Origin: Aquicoccus porphyridii
GTDB taxonomy: Bacteria; Pseudomonadota; Alphaproteobacteria; Rhodobacterales; Rhodobacteraceae
Reading direction: 5' to 3'
NCBI RefSeq assembly: GCF_008369105.1
Contig: NZ_VINQ01000001.1
Location: 186,001-250,000 of the forward strand
DNA: 64,000 nt
Each line of letters begins with the position of its first letter. The first letter of the stretch is position 1. The notes below the pieces were generated by a model that searched no databases, was not told the DNA's origin, and saw only the letters and a list, made by a program, of their open reading frames with translations. A program made the position numbers and the translations under genes. Shown here piece by piece: positions 8,856 to 17,728 of this stretch.

Positions 8856-10028
8856 TCAGATTTGCGCCTGCGCGAAATCAACCAGCTTTTTCAAGGCGTT
8901 GCCGAACGCGGAATCCTCGATGGTCATCGCAACCCGGATATGCCCCGCCGCCGCCGCGCCAAAGCTTTCGCCCGGCATCACCGCGATGTGGCACTCGTCC
9001 AGCAGTTTCTCGGCGAAACCCGAACCGCTCATCCCCGTCGCGCGGATGTCGAGCATCAGGTACATCGCCCCCTGTGGCGGCACCAGCCGCAGCGCGTTCT
9101 GCCCGGCAAGCACCCCGAGCGCGATCTCGCGCCGCCGCCGGAACGGCGCGGCGACCTCCTCCTCGGCACGCGCGCCGCGGCGCAGCGCGAAAAGCGCAGC
9201 GTCCTGGATATACCCCGCCACGCCATAGGTGGTGTGGGTCGAGAGGTTGATCATGTGCCCCACCACCTCCTGCGGCCCCACGACCCAGCCGATGCGGCTG
9301 CCGGTCATGGCATGGCTTTTCGACATCGAGCCCACGACCAGCGTGCGTTCGGCCATCCCCTCGATTGCGCGGATCGACAGGTGCCGCCCCTCCCAGACCT
9401 GGCTGTCATAGACCTCGTCCGAGATGAGCCAGAGGTCGCGGGCACGCGCCACCTCGGCGATCCCTTCCAGCGTTTCGCGGGAATAGACCACCCCGGTGGG
9501 GTTGTTGGGCGTGTTGATCATGAGGGATGCCGCCCCCCCGGCCGCCACCACGTCGATATCCGCCGGGTCGGGTTGAAACCCGTTCTCCGGACGCGCGGCC
9601 ACGGGGCAGGGGATTGCCCCGGCACCCCGGATCGTGCCGGGATAGGTCGCGTAATAGGGGTCGATGAAAAGCGCGTTCTGCCCCGGATCGCACAGCGCCA
9701 TGTGGGATGCGAAAAGCCCCGATTGCCCGCCCGGCGTGACCAGCACGTTGTCACGGGTGGTCTTGACCCCGCTCGCCGCCTCGATCCGCGCCGCCACCTC
9801 GTCGCGCAGCGCGGGAATGCCCGGAATGTCGGCATAGCCGGTATGACCGGCCAGCGCCGCGCGGTGCATCTCGTCAAGGATGGCCGGATCGGTGCGAATG
9901 TCATGCTCGCCGATCGTCAACTCGGTCACATCGACGCCCGCGGCCTTCATCGCCCGGGCCCTGAGAAACAAATCCCACCCGCCCGATGCGTCGGATGTCA
10001 ATGTCGTGATCCGCTTTGAAAGCGCCAT
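8856..10028 (-). CDS. Class I/II PLP-dependent aminotransferase
   Basis: A 390-residue fold-type I aminotransferase. Visible landmarks are TPGGQSGLFASHMAL (cofactor phosphate region), MINTPNNPTG, LISDEVYDSQ (PLP-ring aspartate and tyrosine), the Schiff-base lysine in VGSMSKSHAMTGSRIGW, and the substrate-carboxylate arginine near the C-terminus. It belongs to the large aspartate/aromatic/alanine aminotransferase group; the exact amino donor cannot be told. It is divergent from the cysS leader region. Confidence 0.88.
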   Translation of the reverse strand: MALSKRITTLTSDASGGWDLFLRARAMKAAGVDVTELTIGEHDIRTDPAILDEMHRAALAGHTGYADIPGIPALRDEVAARIEAASGVKTTRDNVLVTPGGQSGLFASHMALCDPGQNALFIDPYYATYPGTIRGAGAIPCPVAARPENGFQPDPADIDVVAAGGAASLMINTPNNPTGVVYSRETLEGIAEVARARDLWLISDEVYDSQVWEGRHLSIRAIEGMAERTLVVGSMSKSHAMTGSRIGWVVGPQEVVGHMINLSTHTTYGVAGYIQDAALFALRRGARAEEEVAAPFRRRREIALGVLAGQNALRLVPPQGAMYLMLDIRATGMSGSGFAEKLLDECHIAVMPGESFGAAAAGHIRVAMTIEDSAFGNALKKLVDFAQAQI

Positions 10029-10093
10029 GCCGGGAATCTCCTGTCGTGAAGTCGGCTCATGCAGCAGATGCGCCCCCGGATTGTCAATCGCTC

Positions 10094-10122
10094 TTGGCAG
10101 GGGCTGCGAAATCTCCTAGTGT
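10094..10122 (+). promoter_or_regulatory. Predicted sigma-70 promoter of the cysS leader (leaderless start)
   Basis: A -35 TTGGCA (10094-10099) and a -10 TAGTGT (10117-10122) are separated by exactly 17 bases. Transcription would start about 10129-10130, on the ATG of the leader peptide at 10130. No Shine-Dalgarno sequence stands before that ATG, consistent with a leaderless transcript. Prediction only. Confidence 0.55.
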
Positions 10123-10129
10123 CGCGCCC

Positions 10130-10171
10130 ATGAACGCAACCTGCATCACCATCTGCTGTATTATCGGCTGA
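10130..10171 (+). CDS. Cys/Ile-rich leader peptide upstream of cysS
   Basis: A 13-codon reading frame, [13 protein letters not shown] then TGA, with three Cys codons (10142-10144, 10154-10159) and four Ile codons. It lies 106 bases ahead of cysS and directly behind a well-spaced promoter. Such composition is typical of attenuation leader peptides whose translation reports charged-tRNA levels. The downstream genes fit both residues: cysS charges tRNA-Cys, and cimA starts isoleucine synthesis. It is too short for ordinary gene finding. The sequence and codons are direct observations; the regulatory role is inferred. Confidence 0.6.
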   Translation: MNATCITICCIIG

Positions 10172-10175
10172 CATA

Positions 10176-10192
10176 GGTCGGGCTCCCCGACC
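10176..10192 (+). promoter_or_regulatory. Hairpin in the cysS leader (possible attenuator)
   Basis: GGTCGGG-CTC-CCCGACC forms a perfect 7-bp stem starting four bases after the leader-peptide stop. A U-rich stretch follows at 10203-10223 but is not directly attached. Possible competing helices are CGGCTG (10165-10170, overlapping the leader stop) with CAGCCG (10250-10255), and GGCGGG (10197-10202) with CCCGCC (10241-10246). Confidence 0.45.
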
Positions 10193-10277
10193 ACCGGGCG
10201 GGTTGTTCTTCTGTTTCCTCTTTGAAATGAAATTGCTAAGCCCGCCGCGCAGCCGCACGCGAGGGCACGAAGGCAAC

Positions 10278-11774
10278 ATGACCGAGATCAAGCTTTACAA
10301 CACCCGAACCCGCAAGAAAGAGCGGTTCGATCCGATCGACCCCGACAATGTGCGGATGTATGTCTGCGGCCCCACGGTCTATGACCGCGCGCATCTGGGC
10401 AATGCGCGGCCCGTTGTCGTGTTTGACGTGCTCTATCGCCTTTTGCGCCATGTCTACGGGTCGGATCACGTGACCTATGTGCGCAATTTCACCGACGTCG
10501 ATGACAAGATCAACGCCCGCGCCGCCGAGTCGGGGCGCGAGATTTCCGAGATCACCGCCGAGACGACGCAATGGTTTCTCGACGACATGGGCGAGTTGGG
10601 CGCGCTTGAACCCAGCCACATGCCGCGCGCCACGCAATACATCCCCCAGATGGTGGCGATGATCGAAGACCTGATCGTCAAGGGCCACGCCTACGAGGCC
10701 GAGGGCCACGTGCTTTTTGCCGTCGACTCGTGGCGCGAGCATTACGGCAAGCTTTCGGGCCGCTCGGTCGATGACATGATCGCCGGGGCAAGGGTCGAGG
10801 TCGCCCCCTACAAGCGCAACCCGATGGATTTCGTGCTGTGGAAGCCCTCCTCAGATGACCTGCCGGGCTGGGACAGCCCCTGGGGCCGCGGCCGCCCCGG
10901 CTGGCATATCGAATGCTCGGCGATGGCCTTCGAACTTCTGGGCGAAAGCTTCGACATCCATGGCGGCGGCAACGACCTGATGTTCCCGCACCATGAAAAC
11001 GAGATCGCCCAAAGCTGCTGCGCCCACCCCGAGGGCGATTTCGCGAAAGTCTGGATGCATAACGAAATGCTCCAGGTCGAGGGCAAGAAGATGTCCAAGA
11101 GCTTGGGCAATTTCTTCACCGTGCGGGATTTGCTGGAGCAGGGAGTGCCGGGCGAGGTGATCCGGTTCGTGTTCCTCTCCACGCATTACCGCAAGCCGAT
11201 GGATTGGACGGCGGAGAAGGCGCGGGAGGCGGAGGCGACGCTCAGGAAGTGGTACGGACAGGTATCAGAAGCGGTCGATGGGGCCGAACCCTACGGTGCG
11301 ATTGAGCAAGCTCTTTCCGACGACCTCAATACAGCGCTGGTCATCACAGAACTCCACCAGCTTTCGAATGCAGGCGACACCCCGGCCCTGCGGGCTTCTC
11401 TTCAATTAATCGGGCTAATGGGGAAGGACGTGCCGGAATGGTCCCAGAAGTCGGGATGGAATGATATCGTCTCCGACATCATTGAAGCGCGGATGGCTGC
11501 CAAAAGAGAACGCAATTTCGAGCGAGCGGATGAAATCCGCGACTGGCTTCTTGAAAGGGGAATCAAGATCACTGACGCCCCGTCGGGGACAGAAGTGTCG
11601 GCGGTGGATGCCAAAAATGTCATGGACTATGCTCATTCTCTTGGTGAGGAAGAACACTTGGCACTTGGTCATAGGCCACAGGGCGAAGGAGCTTGGAGTT
11701 TCTCCCAAGCGGACATTGTTCCAACGTATCTTCGGCACGTCTTGAGTGAGTGGCAAAGGGAAGTTGTGAAGTGA
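10278..11774 (+). CDS. cysS: Cysteinyl-tRNA synthetase
   Basis: A 498-residue class I aminoacyl-tRNA synthetase charging tRNA-Cys. It shows the zinc-ligand Cys30 in [18 protein letters not shown], the HIGH-equivalent HLGN (39-42), [20 protein letters not shown], the zinc motif [10 protein letters not shown], and KMSKS at 271-275. The ATG at 10278 follows CGAAGG. The family ends after a segment like [21 protein letters not shown]. Here about 58 further residues (441-498) follow that I do not recognise, and the last part of the gene is visibly more AT-rich than its surroundings. Expression is probably governed by the leader peptide upstream. Confidence 0.95.
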   Translation: MTEIKLYNTRTRKKERFDPIDPDNVRMYVCGPTVYDRAHLGNARPVVVFDVLYRLLRHVYGSDHVTYVRNFTDVDDKINARAAESGREISEITAETTQWFLDDMGELGALEPSHMPRATQYIPQMVAMIEDLIVKGHAYEAEGHVLFAVDSWREHYGKLSGRSVDDMIAGARVEVAPYKRNPMDFVLWKPSSDDLPGWDSPWGRGRPGWHIECSAMAFELLGESFDIHGGGNDLMFPHHENEIAQSCCAHPEGDFAKVWMHNEMLQVEGKKMSKSLGNFFTVRDLLEQGVPGEVIRFVFLSTHYRKPMDWTAEKAREAEATLRKWYGQVSEAVDGAEPYGAIEQALSDDLNTALVITELHQLSNAGDTPALRASLQLIGLMGKDVPEWSQKSGWNDIVSDIIEARMAAKRERNFERADEIRDWLLERGIKITDAPSGTEVSAVDAKNVMDYAHSLGEEEHLALGHRPQGEGAWSFSQADIVPTYLRHVLSEWQREVVK

Positions 11775-11904
11775 TAGTATTCTCAACTGCGCTCCGAACG
11801 ACCGCTGAACGGAAAACCCTATCGCCAGAGCGCCCTCCCGGGGGGAGGGGAGGACGTGGCACGGGGCTGGTCGCCCCGCGCCGTGAAGGAAGAAAGGTCC
11901 GCCC

Positions 11905-13521
11905 ATGACCGAACGCCTCTACATTTACGACACCACCCTGCGGGACGGCCAGCAAACACAGGGCGTGCAATTCTCGACCCCCGAGAAACAGGCCATCGCG
12001 AAAACCCTCGACGCGCTCGGCGTCGATTACATCGAAGGCGGCTGGCCGGGCGCCAACCCGACCGACAGCGCATTCTTCCACGAAGCCCCGAAAACCCGCG
12101 CCACCTTCACCGCCTTCGGGATGACCAAGCGCGCCGGTCGCAGCGCCGAGAACGACGACGTGCTGGCCGAGGTGATGAACGCGGGCACATCGGCCGTCTG
12201 CCTCGTCGGCAAGACCCATGATTTCCACGTCGAACGAGCACTCGGAATCACGCTTGAGGAAAACCTTGAAAACATCCGCGCCAGCATAGCGCATATGGTG
12301 GCGCAGGGTCGTGAGGCGCTGTTCGATGCCGAGCATTTCTTCGACGGTTACAAGGCCAATGCGCCCTATGCGCTCGATTGCGTGCTCGCGGCCTTCCACG
12401 CGGGCGCACGCTGGGTCGTGCTGTGCGATACCAATGGCGGCACGCTGCCCGCCGAGATCCACGACATCACCCGCGCGGTGATCGAGGCGGGCGTGCCGGG
12501 CGACCGCCTCGGCATCCACACTCATAACGACACCGAAAGCGCCGTCGCGGGCAGTCTTGCCGCCATCGACGCGGGCGCGCGACAGGTGCAGGGCACGCTC
12601 AACGGGCTAGGCGAACGCTGCGGCAACGCCAACCTCACCACGCTCATCCCCACGCTTCTGCTCAAGGAACCCTATGCCAGCACCTTCGAGACCGGCATCA
12701 CGCATGACGCGCTGAAAACCCTCACCCAGGCCAGCCGCCAGCTTGACGATATCCTCAACCGCGTGCCCACGCGACAGGCGCCCTATGTCGGCGCCTCGGC
12801 CTTTGCCCACAAGGCCGGGCTGCACGCGAGTGCCATCCTCAAGGACCCCACCACTTACGAACATATCGACCCCGAGGCGGTCGGCAACACCCGCATCATC
12901 CCGATGTCGAACCAGGCGGGCCAATCGAACCTGCGCCGCCGCCTCGCCGAGGCCGGGATCGAGGTGCCACCGGGCGATCCGGCGCTGCCTCGCATCCTCG
13001 AAGAGATCAAGACGCGCGAGGCGATGGGCTATACCTATGACAGCGCACAGGCCAGTTTCGAACTGCTCGCGCGGCGCGAATTGGGCCAGATGCCCGAGTT
13101 TTTCGAGGTCAAGCGCTACAAGGTGACGGTCGAGCGGCGCAAGAACAAGTATGACCGCATGGTCTCGCTCTCCGAGGCGGTCGTAGTGGTCAAGGTCGAT
13201 GGTGACAAGAAGCTATCGGTTTCCGAAAGCCTTGATGAAAGCGGATCGGATCGCGGCCCGGTCAACGCGCTGTCCAAGGCGCTGGCCAAGGATCTGGGCA
13301 GCTACCAGTCATTGATCGACGATGTGAAACTGGTGGATTTCAAGGTCCGCATCACGCAAGGCGGCACCGAGGCCGTCACCCGCGTCATCATCGACAGCCA
13401 GGACGGGCAGGGCCGACGCTGGTCCACCGTGGGGGTCAGCGCCAACATAGTCGACGCCAGTTTCGACGCCCTGCTTGACGCGGTGAACTGGAAACTCCTG
13501 CGCGACGGGGCAAAGGGCTAG
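11905..13521 (+). CDS. cimA: Citramalate synthase
   Basis: A 538-residue enzyme of the isopropylmalate synthase family that condenses pyruvate with acetyl-CoA to (R)-citramalate, giving 2-oxobutyrate for isoleucine without threonine. Residues 1-270 are the catalytic barrel: YDTTLRDGQQTQGV, DTNGGTLP, the metal motif HTHND, and GLGERCGNANL. Then come a linker (FAHKAGLHASAI) and a C-terminal LeuA-type regulatory domain (residues 410-538), probable site of isoleucine feedback. Its length and the YIEGGWPGANP segment favour citramalate over isopropylmalate or homocitrate synthase. It lies 130 bases after cysS, and the gap contains GC-rich hairpins. Confidence 0.92.
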   Translation: MTERLYIYDTTLRDGQQTQGVQFSTPEKQAIAKTLDALGVDYIEGGWPGANPTDSAFFHEAPKTRATFTAFGMTKRAGRSAENDDVLAEVMNAGTSAVCLVGKTHDFHVERALGITLEENLENIRASIAHMVAQGREALFDAEHFFDGYKANAPYALDCVLAAFHAGARWVVLCDTNGGTLPAEIHDITRAVIEAGVPGDRLGIHTHNDTESAVAGSLAAIDAGARQVQGTLNGLGERCGNANLTTLIPTLLLKEPYASTFETGITHDALKTLTQASRQLDDILNRVPTRQAPYVGASAFAHKAGLHASAILKDPTTYEHIDPEAVGNTRIIPMSNQAGQSNLRRRLAEAGIEVPPGDPALPRILEEIKTREAMGYTYDSAQASFELLARRELGQMPEFFEVKRYKVTVERRKNKYDRMVSLSEAVVVVKVDGDKKLSVSESLDESGSDRGPVNALSKALAKDLGSYQSLIDDVKLVDFKVRITQGGTEAVTRVIIDSQDGQGRRWSTVGVSANIVDASFDALLDAVNWKLLRDGAKG

Positions 13522-13530
13522 GGTGGCGGC

Positions 13531-14505
13531 ATGGTTCTGAAGGTGCTGTCCTTCCTTCTCGTCTCGGTCGGTATCTACCTCTCGGTCGCGCTTGTCCTGA
13601 TCCTGTCGCAATCGCCGGGCCACATGAAGAGTGACGGACAAACACTTGATTTTGCATCTGTTGTGACGGATGATCCGGCCGAACCGCTGCCCCGGATCGA
13701 GGTCACGGCGGAGGATGGGAGCCTCTACAGCGCCGGGCATCTGCCGGCCCCCCCGGGGCGGCCGCTTCTCGTCATGCTGCATGGCTCGGGCTGGCACGAT
13801 GGCCAGTTCGCGAAACTGGCCCGTGCGCTCGAAGGATCGGCCGAGATCATCACGCCCCCCCTGCGCGGTCATTTCCGGGGTCCGGGCGAACGCGGCGACC
13901 TGCAATATATCGGCCAGCTCGAGGATGATGTCGCCGCCCTGATCGAGGCGCAGGCAAAGCCCGGGCAACCGGTCGTTCTGCTGGGCCATTCCTCGGGGGG
14001 TGGGCTTGTGGTGCGCTTCGCGGGCGGCGCCCATGATGGCCTGATAGATCGGGCAATCCTGCTGGCGCCATTCCTGCAATACGACGCGCCGACGACGCGG
14101 CCCGATTCGGGTGGTTGGGCGCGCCCCTTGACGCGCCGGATCATCGGCCTGTCGATGCTCAACGCGGTTGGGTTCCATGCGCTCGACGGTCTCACCGCGA
14201 TCGAATTCGCCATGCCAGCCGCGCTGCGCAATGGCCCTTTGGGAGATCAGGCGACACTGGCCTATAGCTGGCGGCTCAACCAGTCTTATGCGCCGCGCCG
14301 CGATTACCTCGCCGACGCCGCTGCGCTGCCGCCCTTCCTGCTGATTGCCGGCGCGCAGGACGAGGCGTTCGATGCATCCGCCTATGAACCGCTTCTCGCG
14401 CCGGTCAATCCCGACGGGCGCTATGAAATCCTGCCCGGGGTCGATCACCTGGGCGTGGTGAGCGCGAAACGCACCGTCGCCCTGATCGCCGAGGCCTTGG
14501 GATGA
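13531..14505 (+). CDS. Membrane-anchored alpha/beta hydrolase
   Basis: A 324-residue protein with an N-terminal hydrophobic helix (VLKVLSFLLVSVGIYLSVAL) that probably anchors it in the membrane. The hydrolase core has the oxyanion region VMLHGSGWHD, the nucleophile elbow GHSSGGG (serine in GxSxG), an acid site near LLIAGAQDEAFD, and the catalytic histidine in LPGVDHLGV. It looks like a lysophospholipase/serine aminopeptidase S33-type hydrolase of unknown substrate. It overlaps the next gene by four bases (ATGA). Confidence 0.85.
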   Translation: MVLKVLSFLLVSVGIYLSVALVLILSQSPGHMKSDGQTLDFASVVTDDPAEPLPRIEVTAEDGSLYSAGHLPAPPGRPLLVMLHGSGWHDGQFAKLARALEGSAEIITPPLRGHFRGPGERGDLQYIGQLEDDVAALIEAQAKPGQPVVLLGHSSGGGLVVRFAGGAHDGLIDRAILLAPFLQYDAPTTRPDSGGWARPLTRRIIGLSMLNAVGFHALDGLTAIEFAMPAALRNGPLGDQATLAYSWRLNQSYAPRRDYLADAAALPPFLLIAGAQDEAFDASAYEPLLAPVNPDGRYEILPGVDHLGVVSAKRTVALIAEALG

Positions 14506-15263
14506 GCGAGGATATCGCCGCCTGCGCCGAGATCGTGCAAAAGGGCGATCCGCACCGGTTCCGCGCCACCATGGCCGCGCCGGTGCAAGCGCGCGAAAAG
14601 CTCTTTCCGCTCTATGCCTTCAATGTCGAGGTGGCCCGGGCGCCCTGGGTCACATCCGAGCCGGGGATCGCCGAGATCCGCCTGCAATGGTGGATCGAAG
14701 CGCTGGAAGAGATTGCCGCGGGCGGCGTGGTGCGGCGGCACGAGGTGGTGCTGCCGCTGGCGCACACTCTCGCTCCCGATCAGGCCCGCGCACTCATCCC
14801 GCTGATCGAGGCGCGGCAGTGGGACATCTATTCCGATCCATTCGCCAGTGACTCGGCGCTCACCGATTACCTGTCCGACACGTCTGGCCGACTGATGCAG
14901 GTGGCGGTCGGGCTACTGGGGCAGGGGGGCGAGGCGGTGGCGCAGGACGCGGGAGTTGCTCTCGGCGTGGCCAACTGGCTGGCCGCCGTGCCTGTCCTCA
15001 TGGCCGCAGGGCGTCATCCGCTGCCCGATGACAGCGATGCGGGCATCCGCGCGCTGGCCGAGGCCGGGCTCGACCACCTGAACCGCGCGCGCCGCACCCC
15101 CGTGCCGCCAAGCCTGCGCCCGGCCTTCCTGCCCATGGCGGGCACTGCCCGGATGCTCCGGGCCGCCCGAGCGAGGCCCGAACATGTGCGAAAAGGCGGG
15201 CTCGACACCCCGTTTCGCGCGCGCCTGTCTCTGATGAAAACCGCCCTCACCGGACGGTGGTAG
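14502..15263 (+). CDS. Squalene/phytoene synthase family protein
   Basis: A 253-residue all-helical protein of the squalene/phytoene synthase superfamily (REKLFPLYAFNVEVARAPW and RLQWWIEALEEI). The diphosphate-binding aspartate-rich motifs of true prenyl synthases are not intact: the DxxxD-like positions read YAFNVEVAR. It therefore resembles the non-catalytic branch related to the complex I assembly factor NDUFAF6 rather than a terpenoid synthase. No carotenoid gene is nearby. It is coupled to the upstream hydrolase, and its stop lies three bases from the converging MFS gene. Confidence 0.75.
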   Translation: MSEDIAACAEIVQKGDPHRFRATMAAPVQAREKLFPLYAFNVEVARAPWVTSEPGIAEIRLQWWIEALEEIAAGGVVRRHEVVLPLAHTLAPDQARALIPLIEARQWDIYSDPFASDSALTDYLSDTSGRLMQVAVGLLGQGGEAVAQDAGVALGVANWLAAVPVLMAAGRHPLPDDSDAGIRALAEAGLDHLNRARRTPVPPSLRPAFLPMAGTARMLRAARARPEHVRKGGLDTPFRARLSLMKTALTGRW

Positions 15264-15266
15264 CGG

Positions 15267-16493
15267 TTACGCCAGTTCGTCCTTGCGGCTGAACCAGAAC
15301 CAGATCAGTGCCCCGCCCGCCAGCATCAGGAACGGTCCCATCGCAAGGTTGACGCTGGCCCATCCGGCCAACGCATCGCCGCCCGAGCAGTTCATCAACC
15401 CACCCGAGGCGAGCGAGGCGACGGTCACACCACCGAACACGATGAGGTCGTTCATCCCCTGCATCCGTCCCCGCTCCTCGGGGGTATGCGATCCGGCCAG
15501 CATGGTCGTCGCACCGATAAAGCCGAAATTCCATCCAACGCCCAGCAGGATCAAGGCGATATAGAAATTCTCCAACTCCACACCCTGAAGCGCCACAGCG
15601 CCCGCGCCCGCAAGGATTGCCAGCCCCGTGGCCACGATCGTCTTGACCCCGAAGCGCGCGATCAGGTGGCCGGTGAAGAAACTCGGCACATACATCGCCA
15701 GAACATGTGCGCTCACGATATCCGCCGCCGTGCTGGTGTCGAACCCGCAGCCCACCACGGCCAGCGGTGTCGAGGTCATGACGAGGTTCATCAGCGCATA
15801 AGAGACCATCGCACAGATCACCGAAACCGCGATGATCGGGGTTGTGATCAATTCGCGCCGCGTGCGGCCTCGGGCGCTGCCCGGCTTGGGTGCGGGCGGC
15901 TTGGGGATGTCGAGGAAGAGAAACAGCGCCGAGCCCAGCACGTTGGTCAGGATCACCGCCAGATAGGTGCCCATGAACGGAATCACCATCGCATCGGCGG
16001 TGAATTTCACCAGTTGCGGCCCGATGATCGCCGAGGCAAGACCGCCTGCCATCACATAGGAAATCGCCTTGGGCCGGAACGCGTCACTGGCCGTGTCGGC
16101 GGCGGCAAAACGATAAAAGCCATGCGCCGACATGTAGACCCCGGTCAAAAGCGAACCGAACAGGAAGATCGGGAAGGACGCGGTAAAAAGACCATAGGCC
16201 CCCACGACACCGCCCATCGCTCCGAACCCGGTCCCGAGAAAGAATCCCGCGCGCCGCCCGTATTTCTGCATGATCCCGGAAACCGGTGTCGCCGCCAGCA
16301 TCGAGCCCAGCACGATCAGCGAGATCGGAAGCGTCGCCCAGCACGGATTCGGCGCAAGCGACTGCCCGGCCAGCCCGCCAATGGTAAAGATCATCGGCAT
16401 CTGCGCGCCCAGAATCGCCTGTGCGAGAACGAGAATCGTCACGTTTCGCTTGGCGCGGCGGTCATCGACCGGGGAAAGGACGGCATCTGTCAT
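15267..16493 (-). CDS. MFS transporter
   Basis: A 408-residue inner-membrane protein with about 12 hydrophobic segments split by a basic central loop (KPGSARGRTRRE). The 2-3 loop carries GIMQKYGRRAGFFLG, a recognisable form of the MFS G-x-x-x-D/Q-R/K-x-G-R-R/K signature, and the second half has GHLIARFGVKTIVATG. The substrate is not predictable. The ATG at 16493 precedes TDAVLSPVDDRRAKRN; a longer upstream start was rejected because it adds a non-membrane stretch. Confidence 0.88.
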   Translation of the reverse strand: MTDAVLSPVDDRRAKRNVTILVLAQAILGAQMPMIFTIGGLAGQSLAPNPCWATLPISLIVLGSMLAATPVSGIMQKYGRRAGFFLGTGFGAMGGVVGAYGLFTASFPIFLFGSLLTGVYMSAHGFYRFAAADTASDAFRPKAISYVMAGGLASAIIGPQLVKFTADAMVIPFMGTYLAVILTNVLGSALFLFLDIPKPPAPKPGSARGRTRRELITTPIIAVSVICAMVSYALMNLVMTSTPLAVVGCGFDTSTAADIVSAHVLAMYVPSFFTGHLIARFGVKTIVATGLAILAGAGAVALQGVELENFYIALILLGVGWNFGFIGATTMLAGSHTPEERGRMQGMNDLIVFGGVTVASLASGGLMNCSGGDALAGWASVNLAMGPFLMLAGGALIWFWFSRKDELA

Positions 16494-16839
16494 GGCAAAT
16501 CGCCTACCCCGAAGCGTCGGGGGCTGCAAGCATCACATTGCGGCCCCGCGATGTGACGCTGCGCCCCGGGCGTGTTGCCTTGCGCCGGAACGCTGGTAAC
16601 ATCTTGGCCAAACCTTGCTGGGCATCGCTTGTCGTGGCCGCCGCGTGCCGGTCAAAAGGTGTCAAATCGCACCGATCTCGTGCCTCGCACCCCCCGTGAT
16701 ACAAGAAAATCGGCCCCAACCCGCCCCATGCGGCCTATTGCGTCTTTCATCCGGGCGCGCGAGAGATTAGATAAACGGTCACAATTCACCGGGCGCATGG
16801 CGGCACCTGCCGCGTGACCCCGGACTAGGGAGAAGTCAA
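16494..16839. other. Intergenic region between MFS transporter and tatA
   Basis: About 346 bases of divergent upstream sequence. I see no credible gene or strong stem-loop. An AT-rich patch near 16765 (GAGATTAGATAAACGG) could hold the tat operon promoter, but no convincing -35 box pairs with it. Confidence 0.5.
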
Positions 16840-17055
16840 ATGCTCAACAATATCGGCCTTCCGGGCCTCCTGCTCATCGCTGTTGTCGTGCTGGTGCTGT
16901 TCGGTCGCGGCAAGATCAGCTCGCTCATGGGCGAGGTCGGCAAAGGCATCACCGCCTTCAAGAAAGGCGTGAAAGATGGCTCCGAAGAGCTTGAAAACCA
17001 GGCCGCCGACGAAGCCAAGGACGTGACGCCCGAAGACGAAAAAGACAAGGTCTGA
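16840..17055 (+). CDS. tatA: Sec-independent translocase subunit TatA
   Basis: A 71-residue membrane protein with one N-terminal helix ([21 protein letters not shown]), the FGRGKI hinge, the amphipathic helix [19 protein letters not shown] and an acidic tail. TatA polymerises to form the pore that moves folded twin-arginine substrates across the inner membrane. ATG follows AGGGAGAA. It heads a tatA-tatB-tatC-DUF815 operon, 7 bases from tatB. Confidence 0.95.
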   Translation: MLNNIGLPGLLLIAVVVLVLFGRGKISSLMGEVGKGITAFKKGVKDGSEELENQAADEAKDVTPEDEKDKV

Positions 17056-17062
17056 ACCCTCC

Positions 17063-17722
17063 ATGCTTGACCTTGGCTGGACCGAGCTTCTGGTGATCGG
17101 TATCGTCGCGCTGATCGTCGTGGGGCCCAAGGACCTGCCCGTCCTGTTCAGGAAAGTGGGCGAGTTCGTGGGCAAGGCACGCGGCATGGCCCGCGAGTTC
17201 AGCCGTGCCATGAACGAGGCGGCGGATGAATCCGGCATGAAGGACACGGCCAATTCCCTGCGCTCGATCGCCGACCCCAAGAAGATGGGGCTCGACGCGG
17301 TCAAGGAGGCGGCGGATTTCCAGAAATGGGACCCCGAGTCCGAAACCGCCAAGCTTGCGGAAGAGCGCCAGGAAGCCAAGCGCAAGATCCAGGAATCGGC
17401 CGCCAACAAGGCCGCCGCGCGCACGGCCGAAGAGGCCCGCCTCGCGCGTGCCGCCAAGGATGGCACACAACCCGCCAGTGAGACAGCCGGTGAGGCCGCC
17501 AGCGCGTCAGCCAAACCCCCGGCCGACGCCTCCAGCCCCGCCAAGAAACCGGCTGCGAAAAAGACAGCGAGCAAGGCTCCGAGAAAAGCCGCCGCCAAAC
17601 CCAAGGCCGAACAGGCAGCCGCGAAAACGACCGCCAAAAAGCCGGCGTCCAAGAAACCGACCACCAAGAAAACCGCCGCCAGAAAACCGGCAGCCAAGAA
17701 AACCGACCAACAAGGCGGGTAA
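17063..17722 (+). CDS. tatB: Sec-independent translocase subunit TatB with Lys/Ala-rich tail
   Basis: A 219-residue protein. Residues 1-60 are canonical TatB: one membrane helix ([19 protein letters not shown], with the conserved glutamate and the GPKDLP hinge) and an amphipathic helix ([18 protein letters not shown]). With TatC it forms the receptor for twin-arginine signal peptides. The remainder is a coiled-coil-like segment, then a histone-H1-like tail. Between residues 161 and 213 I count 20 Lys/Arg and a single acidic residue, with repeats such as [11 protein letters not shown]. The tail should be cytoplasmic. The neighbouring TatC has the opposite charge in its tail. Confidence 0.95.
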   Translation: MLDLGWTELLVIGIVALIVVGPKDLPVLFRKVGEFVGKARGMAREFSRAMNEAADESGMKDTANSLRSIADPKKMGLDAVKEAADFQKWDPESETAKLAEERQEAKRKIQESAANKAAARTAEEARLARAAKDGTQPASETAGEAASASAKPPADASSPAKKPAAKKTASKAPRKAAAKPKAEQAAAKTTAKKPASKKPTTKKTAARKPAAKKTDQQGG

Positions 17723-17728
17723 CCTGTC

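Noticed and set aside
11810-11890. Terminator between cysS and cimA
   Set aside because: CCCTCCCGGGGGGAGGG and the following GGGGC/GCCCC pair can form hairpins, but no T-run follows, so read-through into cimA is likely and I do not call a terminator.
14502-15263. Carotenoid or hopanoid biosynthesis gene
   Set aside because: Aspartate-rich prenyl diphosphate motifs are not intact and no partner genes are nearby; it better fits the non-catalytic NDUFAF6-like branch.
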